Shown: piece after piece, positions 1 through 8,387 of the stretch
Layout of the letters: every line of letters starts with the position of its first letter
How positions within the stretch are numbered: the stretch's first letter is position 1
IMG/VR virus record: IMGVR_UViG_3300007351_000481
Coordinates: 1 to 57,741 of that record
DNA from: a virus
Strand: one strand, 5' to 3'
Length of the DNA: 57,741 nt
The notes under the pieces: generated by a model
Database searches by the model: none
What the model was told of the DNA's origin: nothing
The model's input: only the letters and a program-made list of their open reading frames with translations
Translations under genes and position numbers: made by a program

Positions 1-90
1 ATGCTGGTCGAACTGGCCGCCGAGTACGGCTTGGGCCGGATCGCCCTGGTTAAGACCCGGATCGGCGAGGAGGACTTCGAGCGGTGCTGA
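1..90 (+). CDS. 3' end of the AdoMet decarboxylase-like gene (copy at the contig overlap)
   Basis: These bases are the last 29 codons and stop of the gene that begins at 57313. They appear here because the first 99 bases of the window repeat the last 99. The reading frame ends in TGA at 88-90. It is not a separate gene. See the entry at 57313-57732 for the full protein. Confidence 0.9.
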   Translation: MLVELAAEYGLGRIALVKTRIGEEDFERC

Positions 91-1649
91 TCAACCCTCG
101 AACAAACACGGCCAAGCGTCGGGTGCACGAGACCCTGATCCGGGCCATGTCGCCTCTTGAGACGGTCCTAGCCAAAGACGTCCAGCGCGTTTTGCTGGCC
201 CAGTACCAAGCAGTCGCCGGCGAAATCGCCTCCGGGTCCCGGGACCTCGATGGCCCCCTGGCTCGCTACGACGGCCGCCTTCAAAAGACTCTCGAGGTCC
301 ATTATCGCCGCACGGCCATTGTCTTCGGTAACCTGGTTTTCCAGGCCATGGGCGATGGCCAAAAAACCGCCGCGCCTCCGCCCAGCCTAGCCGGCGACGA
401 ATCCATGCGCGAGCGCTATTGGTCCGAGGTGCACGCCTGGATTCAGAAAGAGGGTGCCGAGGCGGTTAGGCGCATCCACCGCACCACCCGCGATAAGATC
501 AAGACGCTGGTCGATGAGGGGTTAAGCGAAGGCGCCTCGAACCGGGAGATCGCCAAGGACCTGCGCGACACTTCTCGGGCCGTCACCGCCTATCGGTCCA
601 AGGTCATCGCCAAGACCGAGACCCACAACGCCGCCTGTTTCGCCACGGACCGCGCCGTGGCCGCCACCGGCGTCGAAGTCGAACGCGAGTGGTCGGCCGT
701 GCGCGATGCCCGGACCAGGATCACGCACATCTTGGCTAACGGCCAGCGCCGCCGCCAAAACCGGCCCTTCGATGTTGGCGGCGATAAACTGGACCACCCC
801 GGGGATCGCAAGGGCCGCGCCGCCAATGTCGTGCATTGCCGCTGTGTGCTGCTGTACCATACAGTGGACGCGGACACCGCTGCTCAGCCCGCTTTGCCTC
901 CGCTGTCCGACGTGACCACGTTGGACGAAGCCGAAAAGTGGGCCAAGGATCGCTGGCCGAACGTCGCCTTTGATTTTCCCGGCGCGCATCTGGACACGAT
1001 CAAGCCGACCCTGGCCCAGTTTGAAAGGCTGGCCCGGGATTATCCTGAAGTACCTGCCCGTCTGGGATATATGGGCACCCGCACGGTGTCGGACATAGCC
1101 CAGAATGTTTACGCTCAGGTTACCCAAGACGGCAAAAGGATCGAGATGAATCCTTGGTTTTATGGGGACCCGCGTTTTTTTAAAAACAGTTTAAAGCAAA
1201 GCGTTTCATCCGGGTTTCACCCCCTGGGTTGTCATAAATATGAATCCGTATTAACCCACGAATTTGACCACCTGGTTCGAACGTGGCTCTTGACCGAAAC
1301 GGGCCTGGCTTTTATGCCGGCTGTTCCGGCTAGCGGGGTGGGCCTTTATTCAGAAACAATGTCTCTGTGGGAAAACAGTCACAACGCGACGGAGTTTTTA
1401 TCTATGTACGCCACGGAAAACAAAAGCGAAGGCTGGGCGGAAGGTTCGGCGGCCATCCATCATCATCCTTACCCTCAACGCATTGTTTTCGTTAAAGAAC
1501 AGAAGGCTTTATTGGATATAATCAAAAACCGGCCCAGATATAATCAGGGTCAATGGAAACACTGGCAGGATGCCAACGACCTTGAACGCCAGGAAAGCCT
1601 GATCGTCATCGACCAACTTAAACGAAAAGCGGGAATCAGGGGGATATAG
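84..1649 (+). CDS. MuF-like (SPP1 gp7 family) minor head protein with C-terminal zincin-like metallopeptidase domain
   Basis: 521 residues. The first ~270 resemble the phage Mu gpF / SPP1 gp7 head-morphogenesis family, ending in the typical His-Cys-Arg-Cys signature (HCRCVLLYH) near residue 255. These minor head proteins sit inside the capsid at the portal and can be ejected with DNA. The remaining ~250 residues are an extension carrying HEFDH at residues 392-396 followed by YATENKSEGWAE (glutamates 449 and 453), the pattern of lethal-factor-like zincins (HExxH, then a Tyr-Ala...Glu...Ala-Glu segment). I infer a zinc peptidase or toxin-type cargo domain. The DNA for this extension is more AT-rich than the head domain, as expected of a swapped-in module. 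The start is GTG at 84 with a GAGGAGG ribosome site, overlapping the upstream stop. Head domain: confident; peptidase activity: inferred from motifs. Confidence 0.8.
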   Translation: MLINPRTNTAKRRVHETLIRAMSPLETVLAKDVQRVLLAQYQAVAGEIASGSRDLDGPLARYDGRLQKTLEVHYRRTAIVFGNLVFQAMGDGQKTAAPPPSLAGDESMRERYWSEVHAWIQKEGAEAVRRIHRTTRDKIKTLVDEGLSEGASNREIAKDLRDTSRAVTAYRSKVIAKTETHNAACFATDRAVAATGVEVEREWSAVRDARTRITHILANGQRRRQNRPFDVGGDKLDHPGDRKGRAANVVHCRCVLLYHTVDADTAAQPALPPLSDVTTLDEAEKWAKDRWPNVAFDFPGAHLDTIKPTLAQFERLARDYPEVPARLGYMGTRTVSDIAQNVYAQVTQDGKRIEMNPWFYGDPRFFKNSLKQSVSSGFHPLGCHKYESVLTHEFDHLVRTWLLTETGLAFMPAVPASGVGLYSETMSLWENSHNATEFLSMYATENKSEGWAEGSAAIHHHPYPQRIVFVKEQKALLDIIKNRPRYNQGQWKHWQDANDLERQESLIVIDQLKRKAGIRGI

Positions 1650-1882
1650 TGACCATTGGCGAAGCCCCAATATGCGTATATTGCAAATATTTTACTCGGG
1701 ACAAAAACGCAACCGCTATTACTTGTCGTGCGTTTCCCCTGAAAGTTCCACGCGAAATAGTTATGGGCGAAATTAAACACATCGAAGCGTATCCCGGTCA
1801 AAGCGGCGATTACGTTTTTGAGGTCGACGAGAAGTGGCGAGCCTTATATCAACAATACCTAGAGAATTCAAAGTTGGGGTGA
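1649..1882 (+). CDS. small cysteine-containing protein, possible partner or immunity protein of the MuF-zincin protein
   Basis: 77 residues, GTG start sharing one base with the preceding stop, so the two are translationally coupled. It has a Cys-x2-Cys pair near the N-terminus (CVYCKYF), a third Cys in TCRAFP and a short acidic C-terminus. Proteins of this pattern (CxxC, then C-x-AFP, then a P-G-D segment) are common small hypotheticals next to toxin-like genes, but I do not know a proven function. Composition is AT-rich like the upstream zincin domain, which suggests the two moved together. A role as immunity protein is inference from position only; it could also be a small structural or regulatory protein. 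Confidence 0.6.
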   Translation: MTIGEAPICVYCKYFTRDKNATAITCRAFPLKVPREIVMGEIKHIEAYPGQSGDYVFEVDEKWRALYQQYLENSKLG

Positions 1883-1886
1883 AGCC

Positions 1887-2930
1887 ATGGCCTTGACGCA
1901 CAATAGCAGCGTAGCCGGCGGCGAGCCGAAGTGGAGCGCGGTGGACAAAACCAGGCTGCCCGACAACGCCTTCGCCGATCAGAAAAACCGCAAATACCCG
2001 CACCACTGGGTCAAGAACGGCGAAGTCGGCGACGACGGAGTTTACGTCTCGGGCGACATGTACCTGCATCCAGGCGGACTCGACGCCGCCTGGGCCGCGG
2101 CCAACGGCGCGCGCTCCGGCCAGGAGGCCTCGCCTGAGGTCGTGGCGCATTTGCAGAAGCACCGCCGGGCCCTCGGGCTCGACGACAAGGCCGACGCCGA
2201 TTTCGATGACGGGGAAACCGGCGAAGTCTTTTGTGGCCGCCGCGAAAACAAGGCCTTCCCCTTCGAGCTTAAAGCCGACGGCCTCGACGAAACCGGCACC
2301 TTTTCCGGTTACGCCTCGATGTTCGGCGGCAAGCCCGACACCTACGGCGACATTGTTGACGCCGGCGCCTTTGCCGAGACCCTGGCCAAGGGCGGCCGCA
2401 ACGGCACGGGCGTGGCCATGCTCTGGCAGCATCGGTCAGACGAGCCGCTGGGCGTCTGGGACGAGATCGTCGAGGACAAAAAAGGCCTGAAAGTCAGCGG
2501 CCGCCTGGCCATGGCTACGCAGCGCGGCCGGGAGGCTCACGAATTGATGAAAATGGGCGCCATCCGCGGCCTGTCCATCGGTTATGACGCCCTGGACTTT
2601 TATTACGAAACGCCCAAGGGCAACGATCAAAAGATTCGGCACTTGAAAAAGGTCGAACTGTGGGAGATCAGCCCGGTGACGTTTCCGGCCTTGACCCGGG
2701 CGCAAATCGCCGTGGTCAAGGGGTTGCGCGAGGCCAGGACCGAGCGTGAACTGGAACGAGCCCTGCGGGAGGCCGGGCTCTCCAGGCAGGACGCTTTGTA
2801 CCTGGCCGGGCTTTGCCGGACGTCCTTGAGGGAGTCAGGGGCGGAAGGCGCGCGCGGTCTGGAAGCCGTCGCCGCGGCGTTGCGAGGCGTTAACCTCAGC
2901 CTGGACGTCTATCGCCGGCTGCACGCCTGA
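1887..2930 (+). CDS. HK97-type prohead protease with N-terminal extra domain
   Basis: 347 residues. Residues ~115-285 are a U35/S78-type prohead protease, the serine protease that cleaves the scaffold and capsid N-termini during head maturation. The catalytic His lies in LWQHRSDEPLG and the Ser in GLSIGY. The first ~110 residues form a separate domain (PHHWVKNGEVGDDGVYVSG) seen on some phage proheads and of unknown role. The C-terminal ~60 residues, rich in Arg, Glu and Leu, may form a helical scaffold-like segment, as expected when protease and scaffold share one protein. It lies directly before the capsid gene. Confidence 0.88.
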   Translation: MALTHNSSVAGGEPKWSAVDKTRLPDNAFADQKNRKYPHHWVKNGEVGDDGVYVSGDMYLHPGGLDAAWAAANGARSGQEASPEVVAHLQKHRRALGLDDKADADFDDGETGEVFCGRRENKAFPFELKADGLDETGTFSGYASMFGGKPDTYGDIVDAGAFAETLAKGGRNGTGVAMLWQHRSDEPLGVWDEIVEDKKGLKVSGRLAMATQRGREAHELMKMGAIRGLSIGYDALDFYYETPKGNDQKIRHLKKVELWEISPVTFPALTRAQIAVVKGLREARTERELERALREAGLSRQDALYLAGLCRTSLRESGAEGARGLEAVAAALRGVNLSLDVYRRLHA

Positions 2931-3013
2931 AGGAGAGCGCGACACTCAAGCTGAAGAAATCTTAGCCGGGGTTCCGCCAAGGGTCGGCCAACCCGCCGCG
3001 GACGCAAGAAGCG

Positions 3014-3058
3014 AAAAAGGGCAATTCGGGTGCCCGAATCACTCGAGTTGCCCTTTTT
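3014..3058 (+). terminator. hairpin with T-run upstream of the capsid gene
   Basis: An 11-bp perfect stem (AAAAAGGGCAA at 3014-3024 pairing with TTGCCCTTTTT at 3048-3058) encloses a second hairpin (ATTCGGG-TG-CCCGAAT). It fits an intrinsic terminator or attenuator between the protease and capsid genes and could also protect the capsid message 5' end. Because the downstream head genes need expression, partial termination or RNA processing is more likely than full termination. Confidence 0.65.
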
Positions 3059-3092
3059 GTTTACCCCGTTTTCCCGAAGGAGGAAAGAAAAA

Positions 3093-4484
3093 ATGGGTTA
3101 CGAAATCAAGGACGCGCCCAACTCGGCGCCTCAAGACAGCCCCCACCCCGAGGTGGTGGCCGAGGTCCTGCGCCAGGTCAAGGCGCTGGGCGACAATACC
3201 AAGGCCCTCTACGAAGAGCAGGCCAGGAAGGTCGCCGAAATGAAGGCCTTTCTCGACGCGGCCGATGGCAAGACCAGCGCCGTTATCGAAGAGCGCTTCA
3301 AGAAGTTCGCCGAAGACGTCACCGTCCGCCAGGAGGAGTTGGACAAGAAGATCGCCGCCCGGATCGACCAGATCGAGGTGGCCCTGAAGCGCGTGCCGCG
3401 ATCCACCGGCGGCGGCGGTCAAACCGAAATGGACGAGGCCAAACAGTTCTTTGTGGCTCAACGGGCCTTGTCCCGCAAGGAAATCCCGGCCGGCGGCCTG
3501 CCCGACGACCAGGTCAATCTCGACGAGTTCCAGGCCTACCGGCGGGCCTTTCCGGCCTACCTTCGCCGGTTCGACGAACGGGCCCAGCGGTTGACCGCCG
3601 ACCAGGTCAAGGCCCTGAGCGTGGGCATTGATCCGGACGGAGGCTACCTGGTCACCCCGGCCATGTCCAACCGCATCATCACCAAACTCTGGGAAAACGA
3701 CCCGATTCGCCAACTGGTCGCCGTCGAAACCATTTCCACCGACGCCCTCGAAATGATGGTGGACGTGGACGAGGCCGCCTGCGGCTGGGTCGGTGAAACC
3801 GAGTCGCCCACCGAGACGGCCACGCCGCAGTGGAAGGAACAGCGCATTCCGGTGCACGAAATGTACGCCGAGCCGCGCGCCACCCAGAAGCTGCTCGAGG
3901 ATTCGGCCATCGACGTCGAGGCCTGGCTGGCCAACAAGCTGGGCGACAAGTTCGGTCGGGTCGAAGGCGCGGCCTTTGTCTCCGGCACCGGCGTCAAGAC
4001 CCCGCGCGGCTTCCTGACCTACACCAACGGCACGGCCTGGGGCCAGATCGAACAGGTGGCCATGCTCCACGCCTCGGCCATCACCACCGACGGCCTGATC
4101 AACGTCAAGTACTCGCTCATCGAGCAGTACCTCAACCGCTGCACCTGGCTCATGAACCGCCTGACCGTCCGCGACATTCTCAAGCTCAAGGACGGCGACG
4201 GCCAGTACATTTGGCGCGAAGGTCTGACCGACGCCCAGCCGTCCATGCTCCTCGGCCTGCCCCTGCGTATGGCCACCAGCATGCCGCAAGTGGCGGCCAA
4301 CGCCCTGTCCGTGGCCCTGGCCGACTGGCGCGAAGCCTACACCACCGTCGACCGCCTGGGCATCACCACCATGCGCGATCCGTACACGGCCAAGCCCTGG
4401 ATCAAGTTTTACACGCGCAAGCGGGTCGGCGGCGCGGTGACCAATTTCCAGGCCATCAAAATCGGCAAAGTCGCCGCGGCCTGA
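3093..4484 (+). CDS. major capsid protein, HK97 fold
   Basis: 463 residues from the ATG at 3093, which has a strong AAGGAGG site; a further in-frame start at 3030 lies inside the terminator hairpin and is unlikely. Residues ~10-105 are a charged, helical delta-domain-like segment that is normally removed by the prohead protease. The HK97 capsid fold follows from about residue 165 (VGIDPDGGYLVTPAMSNRI), the family's typical opening of the mature chain, with the P-domain and E-loop after it (IPVHEMYAEPRATQKLLEDS). It forms the icosahedral shell. The region between the two segments is a probable maturation site. Confidence 0.93.
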   Translation: MGYEIKDAPNSAPQDSPHPEVVAEVLRQVKALGDNTKALYEEQARKVAEMKAFLDAADGKTSAVIEERFKKFAEDVTVRQEELDKKIAARIDQIEVALKRVPRSTGGGGQTEMDEAKQFFVAQRALSRKEIPAGGLPDDQVNLDEFQAYRRAFPAYLRRFDERAQRLTADQVKALSVGIDPDGGYLVTPAMSNRIITKLWENDPIRQLVAVETISTDALEMMVDVDEAACGWVGETESPTETATPQWKEQRIPVHEMYAEPRATQKLLEDSAIDVEAWLANKLGDKFGRVEGAAFVSGTGVKTPRGFLTYTNGTAWGQIEQVAMLHASAITTDGLINVKYSLIEQYLNRCTWLMNRLTVRDILKLKDGDGQYIWREGLTDAQPSMLLGLPLRMATSMPQVAANALSVALADWREAYTTVDRLGITTMRDPYTAKPWIKFYTRKRVGGAVTNFQAIKIGKVAAA

Positions 4485-4504
4485 TCGAAGGGAGGTGAAC
4501 GAAT

Positions 4505-4987
4505 ATGTACCGTGACGGTTACAGTAATTTCGGCTTTTTCAACGCGGTCCAGCCTCGGGACGTGACCGCCGGCGCCGTCAACATCGCCGGCGACACCATC
4601 GACGCCCGCGGCTATGACAGCCTGGTTTTCATCGTCGCCCTGGGCCTGGTCAGCTACGTTTCCACGGCCTCCTACATCCTGTTCCGGATGCAGCACGCCT
4701 CGGAAAGCGCCGCCGGCATCGACGCCTGGGCCGACGTGCCCCTGGAAAACATGATCTTCAGCGGCGTTTCGGCCTACACCTCGAATTCCGGGGCCTTCCT
4801 GTCCATCTGTCCGGCCGCGGCCGCCCTGTCGGCCTCGCAAGGCTCGACCCAGCACGCCGTCGGCTACCGCGGCAACAAACGCTACGTCCGGCTGTACGTC
4901 AGCTCGGTTTCCACGCCGGGCTCGTGGGCCTTCGGCGCCGTAGCCGTGCTCGGCCAGCCGCCCTTGTGGCCGGTCAACGCCACCTGA
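4505..4987 (+). CDS. putative capsid decoration or head-associated protein
   Basis: 160 residues, GGGAGGTG ribosome site, 20 bases after the capsid gene. The sequence is rich in Ala, Ser, Val and Tyr with alternating hydrophobic residues, consistent with an all-beta fold; no catalytic motif is visible. Position directly after the capsid gene suggests a head decoration or cement protein, but no specific family is recognised with certainty. Confidence 0.6.
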   Translation: MYRDGYSNFGFFNAVQPRDVTAGAVNIAGDTIDARGYDSLVFIVALGLVSYVSTASYILFRMQHASESAAGIDAWADVPLENMIFSGVSAYTSNSGAFLSICPAAAALSASQGSTQHAVGYRGNKRYVRLYVSSVSTPGSWAFGAVAVLGQPPLWPVNAT

Positions 4988-5041
4988 ACTGATTGACTGG
5001 GCCGGGGGACAATCTCTCCCCCGGCTCGTGGAGGAAAACGC

Positions 5042-5575
5042 ATGGCGGAAATAAGTTCAAGCTATCAACCCAAGGTCGGGCTCGAGCAGGGCGGCGGCCG
5101 CTTCTTCATGAAGCAGGACGGCGAGTTCAAGTTCTGGGACCAGGATTTCACCGGCGAGCGCCTGCGCAACCTGATCCTGTCCCTGACCACCAACCACCTG
5201 ATCGCCTCGGCCGTGACCTCGGGCGGCGCGGTCAGCGTCCTGTCCGTGGCCTACGGCTTCGTCGCCTTTTCCCTCGGCGCCGGGTGTTCCATCGGCTCGC
5301 ACTTCGCCAAGTACCCCGTGCCCCTGGGTTCTGGCGCGGCCCTGGTCATCACCGGCTACGGCCAGAACGCCGACGCCGTGGTCACGTTGTCCGACAATTC
5401 GGCCGCCGTGGCCGGCGCCGGCCTGACCTGCCAGGTCTTCGGCCTCGGCGGGATCAAGGACTTTTCCTCGATCTTGATCTCGGCCAACGGCTACTGTCGC
5501 CTGGTCTTTTACAACAACAACGCCTGGGCCGTGGTCGAGCACAACGCCAACTGCACCCCGCGCGTGGCGGCCTAA
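5042..5575 (+). CDS. putative head structural protein
   Basis: 177 residues with a GGAGG site. Beta-rich, Gly/Ala/Ser-rich composition, no membrane segment that looks convincing despite a hydrophobic stretch around residues 65-85. Located between the capsid gene and the connector genes, so a virion surface or head-completion role is inferred. The family is not recognised. Confidence 0.55.
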   Translation: MAEISSSYQPKVGLEQGGGRFFMKQDGEFKFWDQDFTGERLRNLILSLTTNHLIASAVTSGGAVSVLSVAYGFVAFSLGAGCSIGSHFAKYPVPLGSGAALVITGYGQNADAVVTLSDNSAAVAGAGLTCQVFGLGGIKDFSSILISANGYCRLVFYNNNAWAVVEHNANCTPRVAA

Positions 5576-5591
5576 GCCGGGGGGTGATGAC

Positions 5592-5885
5592 ATGGCCAGG
5601 ATCAAAATGACCAAGACGGTTCAGGGCAGCAGCGACGGCGTGTCCGTGCGCACCTTCCGAGCCGGCGAGGAATACGAGGTCGGGTTCGGTATTTCCGAAG
5701 ACCTGGCCTCCGTCTTTGTCCAGCGGATGGGCGCGGCCAACGTCGTGCCCGACGAACCCAAGGACGCCGGCCCCGCCCCGGACGACAAGGACGCCGGCCC
5801 CGCCCCGGACGACAAGGACGCCGGCCCCGCCCCGGACGACAAGGACGCGCGCCGGCCGCCGCTGAACAAGGCCGCGCGGAGGTAA
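5592..5885 (+). CDS. small head-region protein with a tandem acidic repeat tail
   Basis: 97 residues. The first ~55 residues (TKTVQGSSDGVSVRTFRAGEEYEV) look like a short phage head protein domain. The rest contains three copies of DAGPAPDDK, an extended acidic, proline-rich linker, then a basic tail RRPPLNKAARR. The repeats come from a 27-bp direct repeat, so copy number could vary between isolates. The head-region position suggests a virion protein; function unknown. Confidence 0.65.
   Translation: MARIKMTKTVQGSSDGVSVRTFRAGEEYEVGFGISEDLASVFVQRMGAANVVPDEPKDAGPAPDDKDAGPAPDDKDAGPAPDDKDARRPPLNKAARR
5763..5843 (+). repeat. 27-bp tandem repeat, three copies
   Basis: Three adjacent identical 27-base units (5763-5789, 5790-5816, 5817-5843) encode DAGPAPDDK three times in frame. 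Such in-frame repeats expand or contract by slippage without breaking the gene. Confidence 0.9.
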
Positions 5886-5888
5886 TCG

Positions 5889-6491
5889 GTGGCGATCCTT
5901 TCGTCCAATCCGTCCTGGCGAGCCAACCGAGTCTGGCGGGTGACTACGCCGCCGGCCGTCGAACCTGTCTCGGTCGATGAGCTTAAGACCTTTTTGCGCC
6001 TGGACGGCACGTCCGAAGACGACCTTTTGACCACCTTCATCAAGGCGGCGCGGGAGTCGGCCGAGCCCTGGCTGGGCCGGGCCTTGATTCAGCAGTCTCT
6101 CGAATTCTCGATGGACTGGTGGCCCGGTCAGGTCGTGCGCCTGCCCCGGCCGCCTCTGTTGTCCGTGGCCGGCGTCTTTACCGTGGACGAGGACGGGACC
6201 GAAACCGAGTACTCCGCCGACAACTACTACCTCCGGCCCGGCGTGATCCCGGCCGAACTGGTCATCCGCGACGGCTACACTCAGCCGTCCGGCGCCGGGC
6301 GGCAAAGCGGCGGCTACGTCGTGCGTTACACCGCCGGTTACGGTTCGGCCGCCGGCGACGTGCCCGCGGCCATCCGCACCGGCCTGATGTTCTGGGCGGC
6401 CAAAATTTACGAAGACCGCGTGCCATACAAAGACCCGCCGCCCGAGGCCCGGGCGGCCATCGGCAACTTCGTAGTGATGGATCGGATATGA
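5889..6491 (+). CDS. head-tail connector, gp6/phiE125 gp8 family
   Basis: 200 residues, GTG start. The family pattern is visible: VSVDELKTFLRLD, then a helical AARESAEPWLGRALI segment, then a beta region ending FWAAKIYEDR. HK97 gp6-like proteins form the ring between the portal and the head closure protein. The stop overlaps the next start in an ATGA. Confidence 0.85.
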   Translation: MAILSSNPSWRANRVWRVTTPPAVEPVSVDELKTFLRLDGTSEDDLLTTFIKAARESAEPWLGRALIQQSLEFSMDWWPGQVVRLPRPPLLSVAGVFTVDEDGTETEYSADNYYLRPGVIPAELVIRDGYTQPSGAGRQSGGYVVRYTAGYGSAAGDVPAAIRTGLMFWAAKIYEDRVPYKDPPPEARAAIGNFVVMDRI

Positions 6492-7000
6492 CCTGGCTGG
6501 CCCCCAAGCTGCGCGAGCGTGTGCAGGTCCTGCAAGCCGAGCAGGCCCCCAACGAGGCCGGCGGATTCGACCAGACCTACACCGATTTGCTCACGGCCTG
6601 GGCAGGATTCAAACCCTTGAGCCTCGCCGCCTCGCCGCCGGGCTATGTTCGCCAGACGCAAATTTACACGGACGGCAAGCAGTCCACGCACGAGTTCGTT
6701 CTCCGCCGGGCGGCCGTGGCCGATCTTGGGCCGTCCTTTTCGCCGGCCTACGGCCTGGGCGCCAAATCCACGGGCGACCTGGCCCCGATCAAGTCCGAGT
6801 ACTTCCTGTTCGTGCAGCGCGGCGCCGAAAACCTGGGCCGGGAATTCGACCGGGGCTTTTCCCGCGATCTCGAGGCCGGCCGCATGCCCGTCGGCCGCCT
6901 CTTCCGGGTGGACCGCATCGTAGACGCGGACGAGCGGCGGGAATATCTCAAGGTTCTGGCCACGGAAATCGAGGAACAGGGCACAGGGTTGGCGGCATGA
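6488..7000 (+). CDS. head-tail adaptor/closure protein (SPP1 gp16-like)
   Basis: 170 residues starting at the ATG of the ATGA overlap. It begins LRERVQVLQAEQAPNEAGGF, the usual start of head-tail adaptor proteins (LR-x-R-V-x-h), followed by a beta-rich body containing FLFVQRG and GRLFRVDRI. It would seal the connector after packaging. The spacing and order (gp6-like, adaptor, gp10-like) match other HK97-type modules. Confidence 0.78.
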   Translation: MTWLAPKLRERVQVLQAEQAPNEAGGFDQTYTDLLTAWAGFKPLSLAASPPGYVRQTQIYTDGKQSTHEFVLRRAAVADLGPSFSPAYGLGAKSTGDLAPIKSEYFLFVQRGAENLGREFDRGFSRDLEAGRMPVGRLFRVDRIVDADERREYLKVLATEIEEQGTGLAA

Positions 7001-7470
7001 TGGAAGTGAAAATCGAGGTTCGAAACGCCTCGACCGTAGCAGCCAAACTAAACGATTTCGCCGGAAATTTATCCGGCGGCGAAGGCCGGGTCATGAAGGC
7101 TTTGGTCCTGTTGGCTCTCGATCTCCGCAACGAGATGATTCACTCCATGCAGCACTCGCTCCGGACCGGCCGCCATTACCGTCGCCGCAAAGGTGACCGG
7201 CGCGGCAAGTTCGATCACATCGCCTCGTCCCCGGGTAACCCACCCCGGCCGGACACGGGCGAGCTGCTGCGGTCCATCATCATGGAAGCCCGCCCCTCCG
7301 ACCTGGCCGTTGAAGTCGGCTCGAATATCACCAAGCCGCCTTATCCGGCTTACCTCGAAGAAGGCACTGGCCGCGTGGCGCCTCGCCCGTTCCTGGCCCC
7401 GGCCATGGACAAGCTGCGGTCGAAAATCGAGCGCCGCATTTTGGACGCGGTCGCGGGTGCGATCAGGTGA
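6997..7470 (+). CDS. HK97 gp10-like head-tail joining protein
   Basis: 157 residues. Family signs: an N-terminal beta segment, a basic stretch with two HYRRRKGDRRG-like patches, and the classic end YPAYLEEGTGRVAPRPFLAP with a helical C-terminus. This protein joins heads and tails. The four-base overlap with the previous gene shows coupling. Confidence 0.85.
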   Translation: MMEVKIEVRNASTVAAKLNDFAGNLSGGEGRVMKALVLLALDLRNEMIHSMQHSLRTGRHYRRRKGDRRGKFDHIASSPGNPPRPDTGELLRSIIMEARPSDLAVEVGSNITKPPYPAYLEEGTGRVAPRPFLAPAMDKLRSKIERRILDAVAGAIR

Positions 7471-7474
7471 CGCC

Positions 7475-8134
7475 GTGAAGCTTCAACCCATCGTCCTGAA
7501 GTTGCGCCTGGCCGAAACCCGGTTCGCCAACCGCGTCGCCGGCGCGGCCGAATTCGAGGCGGCCCAGCGGGCCACGCTCAAGGAAGAGGCGGCCTTTGTC
7601 CTGCAACTGGCCGAAACCGCCTCGCCCAACCGCTACGACAGCGGCGTGGACCAGGTCATCACCGAAGTCGTGGCCGTGGTCGCGGCCCTGCGCAACGACC
7701 TTGGCTCGCGGGACAAGACCGGCCTGACCGCCTACGACGCCCTGTACGCGGTCCGGACCGAGATGTTCCGCGCCCTGCTGGGCTGGCAGCCGCCCGGCGC
7801 CGAAAGCCTCATGTATTACCGTGGCGGCCGGCTTCTGGATCTGACTCCGGCCTGGCTTTGGTACCAGTTCGAGTTTGAGGTGCGGACGCGGATCACCGAC
7901 GCCGACGGGGTCCGGCCGACCTCGGTTGACGACTTTCTGCGTCTCTTTGCCCAGTGGGAACTGACGCCCAGCGAAAACATTCCCATGCGGGCCATGGACG
8001 GCCTGCCGGTTACGGCCTGGGCCCCGGACCTCGAGGAGCTCATTGATTTTACCGCCGACCCCAACGCCGGAGATTTCAACGCCAGGGCCTTCGGCCGCGG
8101 GTTCGAACGCTACGGTTTCAATCCACGCCCATAG
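7475..8134 (+). CDS. putative tail terminator/completion protein
   Basis: 219 residues from GTG at 7475. A helical N-terminal part is followed by WLWYQFEFEVRTRITD, the kind of beta strand seen in tail terminators. Position between the gp10-like protein and the DUF2635/sheath pair supports a role in ending the tail tube. The last codons and stop are supplied by a CRISPR-like repeat unit (8115-8141), so the natural end may have been replaced. Confidence 0.6.
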   Translation: MKLQPIVLKLRLAETRFANRVAGAAEFEAAQRATLKEEAAFVLQLAETASPNRYDSGVDQVITEVVAVVAALRNDLGSRDKTGLTAYDALYAVRTEMFRALLGWQPPGAESLMYYRGGRLLDLTPAWLWYQFEFEVRTRITDADGVRPTSVDDFLRLFAQWELTPSENIPMRAMDGLPVTAWAPDLEELIDFTADPNAGDFNARAFGRGFERYGFNPRP

Positions 8135-8141
8135 AGGCGAC
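8115..8141 (-). repeat. CRISPR-repeat-like unit 1
   Basis: GTTTCAATCCACGCC, then six bases, then GGCGAC: read on the minus strand this is GTCGCC...GGCGTGGATTGAAAC, the shape of a type I-C CRISPR repeat with a shortened hairpin. It overlaps the end of the tail terminator gene and supplies its stop codon (TAG in the loop). There is no second repeat beside it. One of seven such units in this genome. Confidence 0.75.
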
Positions 8142-8153
8142 AAGGGGAAGAAA

Positions 8154-8384
8154 ATGAATGTAACTCAATGGTGGCTCGTGCCCCGGCCCGGACTGATCGT
8201 CAGGTTCCCGGGCAACAAGGTCGCCCTGCCGGCCGACGGCGCCTGGTGCTCGAAGGTCGGTCCCGAGGGGCGCTACTGGAGACGCAGACTGGCCGTGGGC
8301 GACGTGACCCTCGGCTCGCCGCCGCCTGACCCGGCCCCGGAGATCCAGAGCAGCCGGGCGGCGGAACAAAAAGAGGAGGACTAA
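8154..8384 (+). CDS. DUF2635 family protein (Mu gp38-like)
   Basis: 76 residues. The DUF2635 pattern is clear: a start like VPRPGLIVRFP, a central ALPADG, then YWRRRLAVGDV. In Mu-like phages this small protein always sits just before the sheath gene, and its function is unknown. It lies 12 bases downstream of CRISPR-like unit 1. Confidence 0.8.
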   Translation: MNVTQWWLVPRPGLIVRFPGNKVALPADGAWCSKVGPEGRYWRRRLAVGDVTLGSPPPDPAPEIQSSRAAEQKEED

Positions 8385-8387
8385 ACC

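Noticed and set aside
3039-4289. 416-residue frame antisense to the capsid gene
   Set aside because: It mirrors the codon pattern of the capsid gene in GC-rich DNA, lacks a ribosome site and gives a low-complexity Gly/Val/His-rich protein.
4993-5610. 205-residue frame overlapping the head protein at 5042
   Set aside because: Arg/Pro-rich shadow. The 5042 frame has a proper ribosome site and a beta-rich protein sequence.
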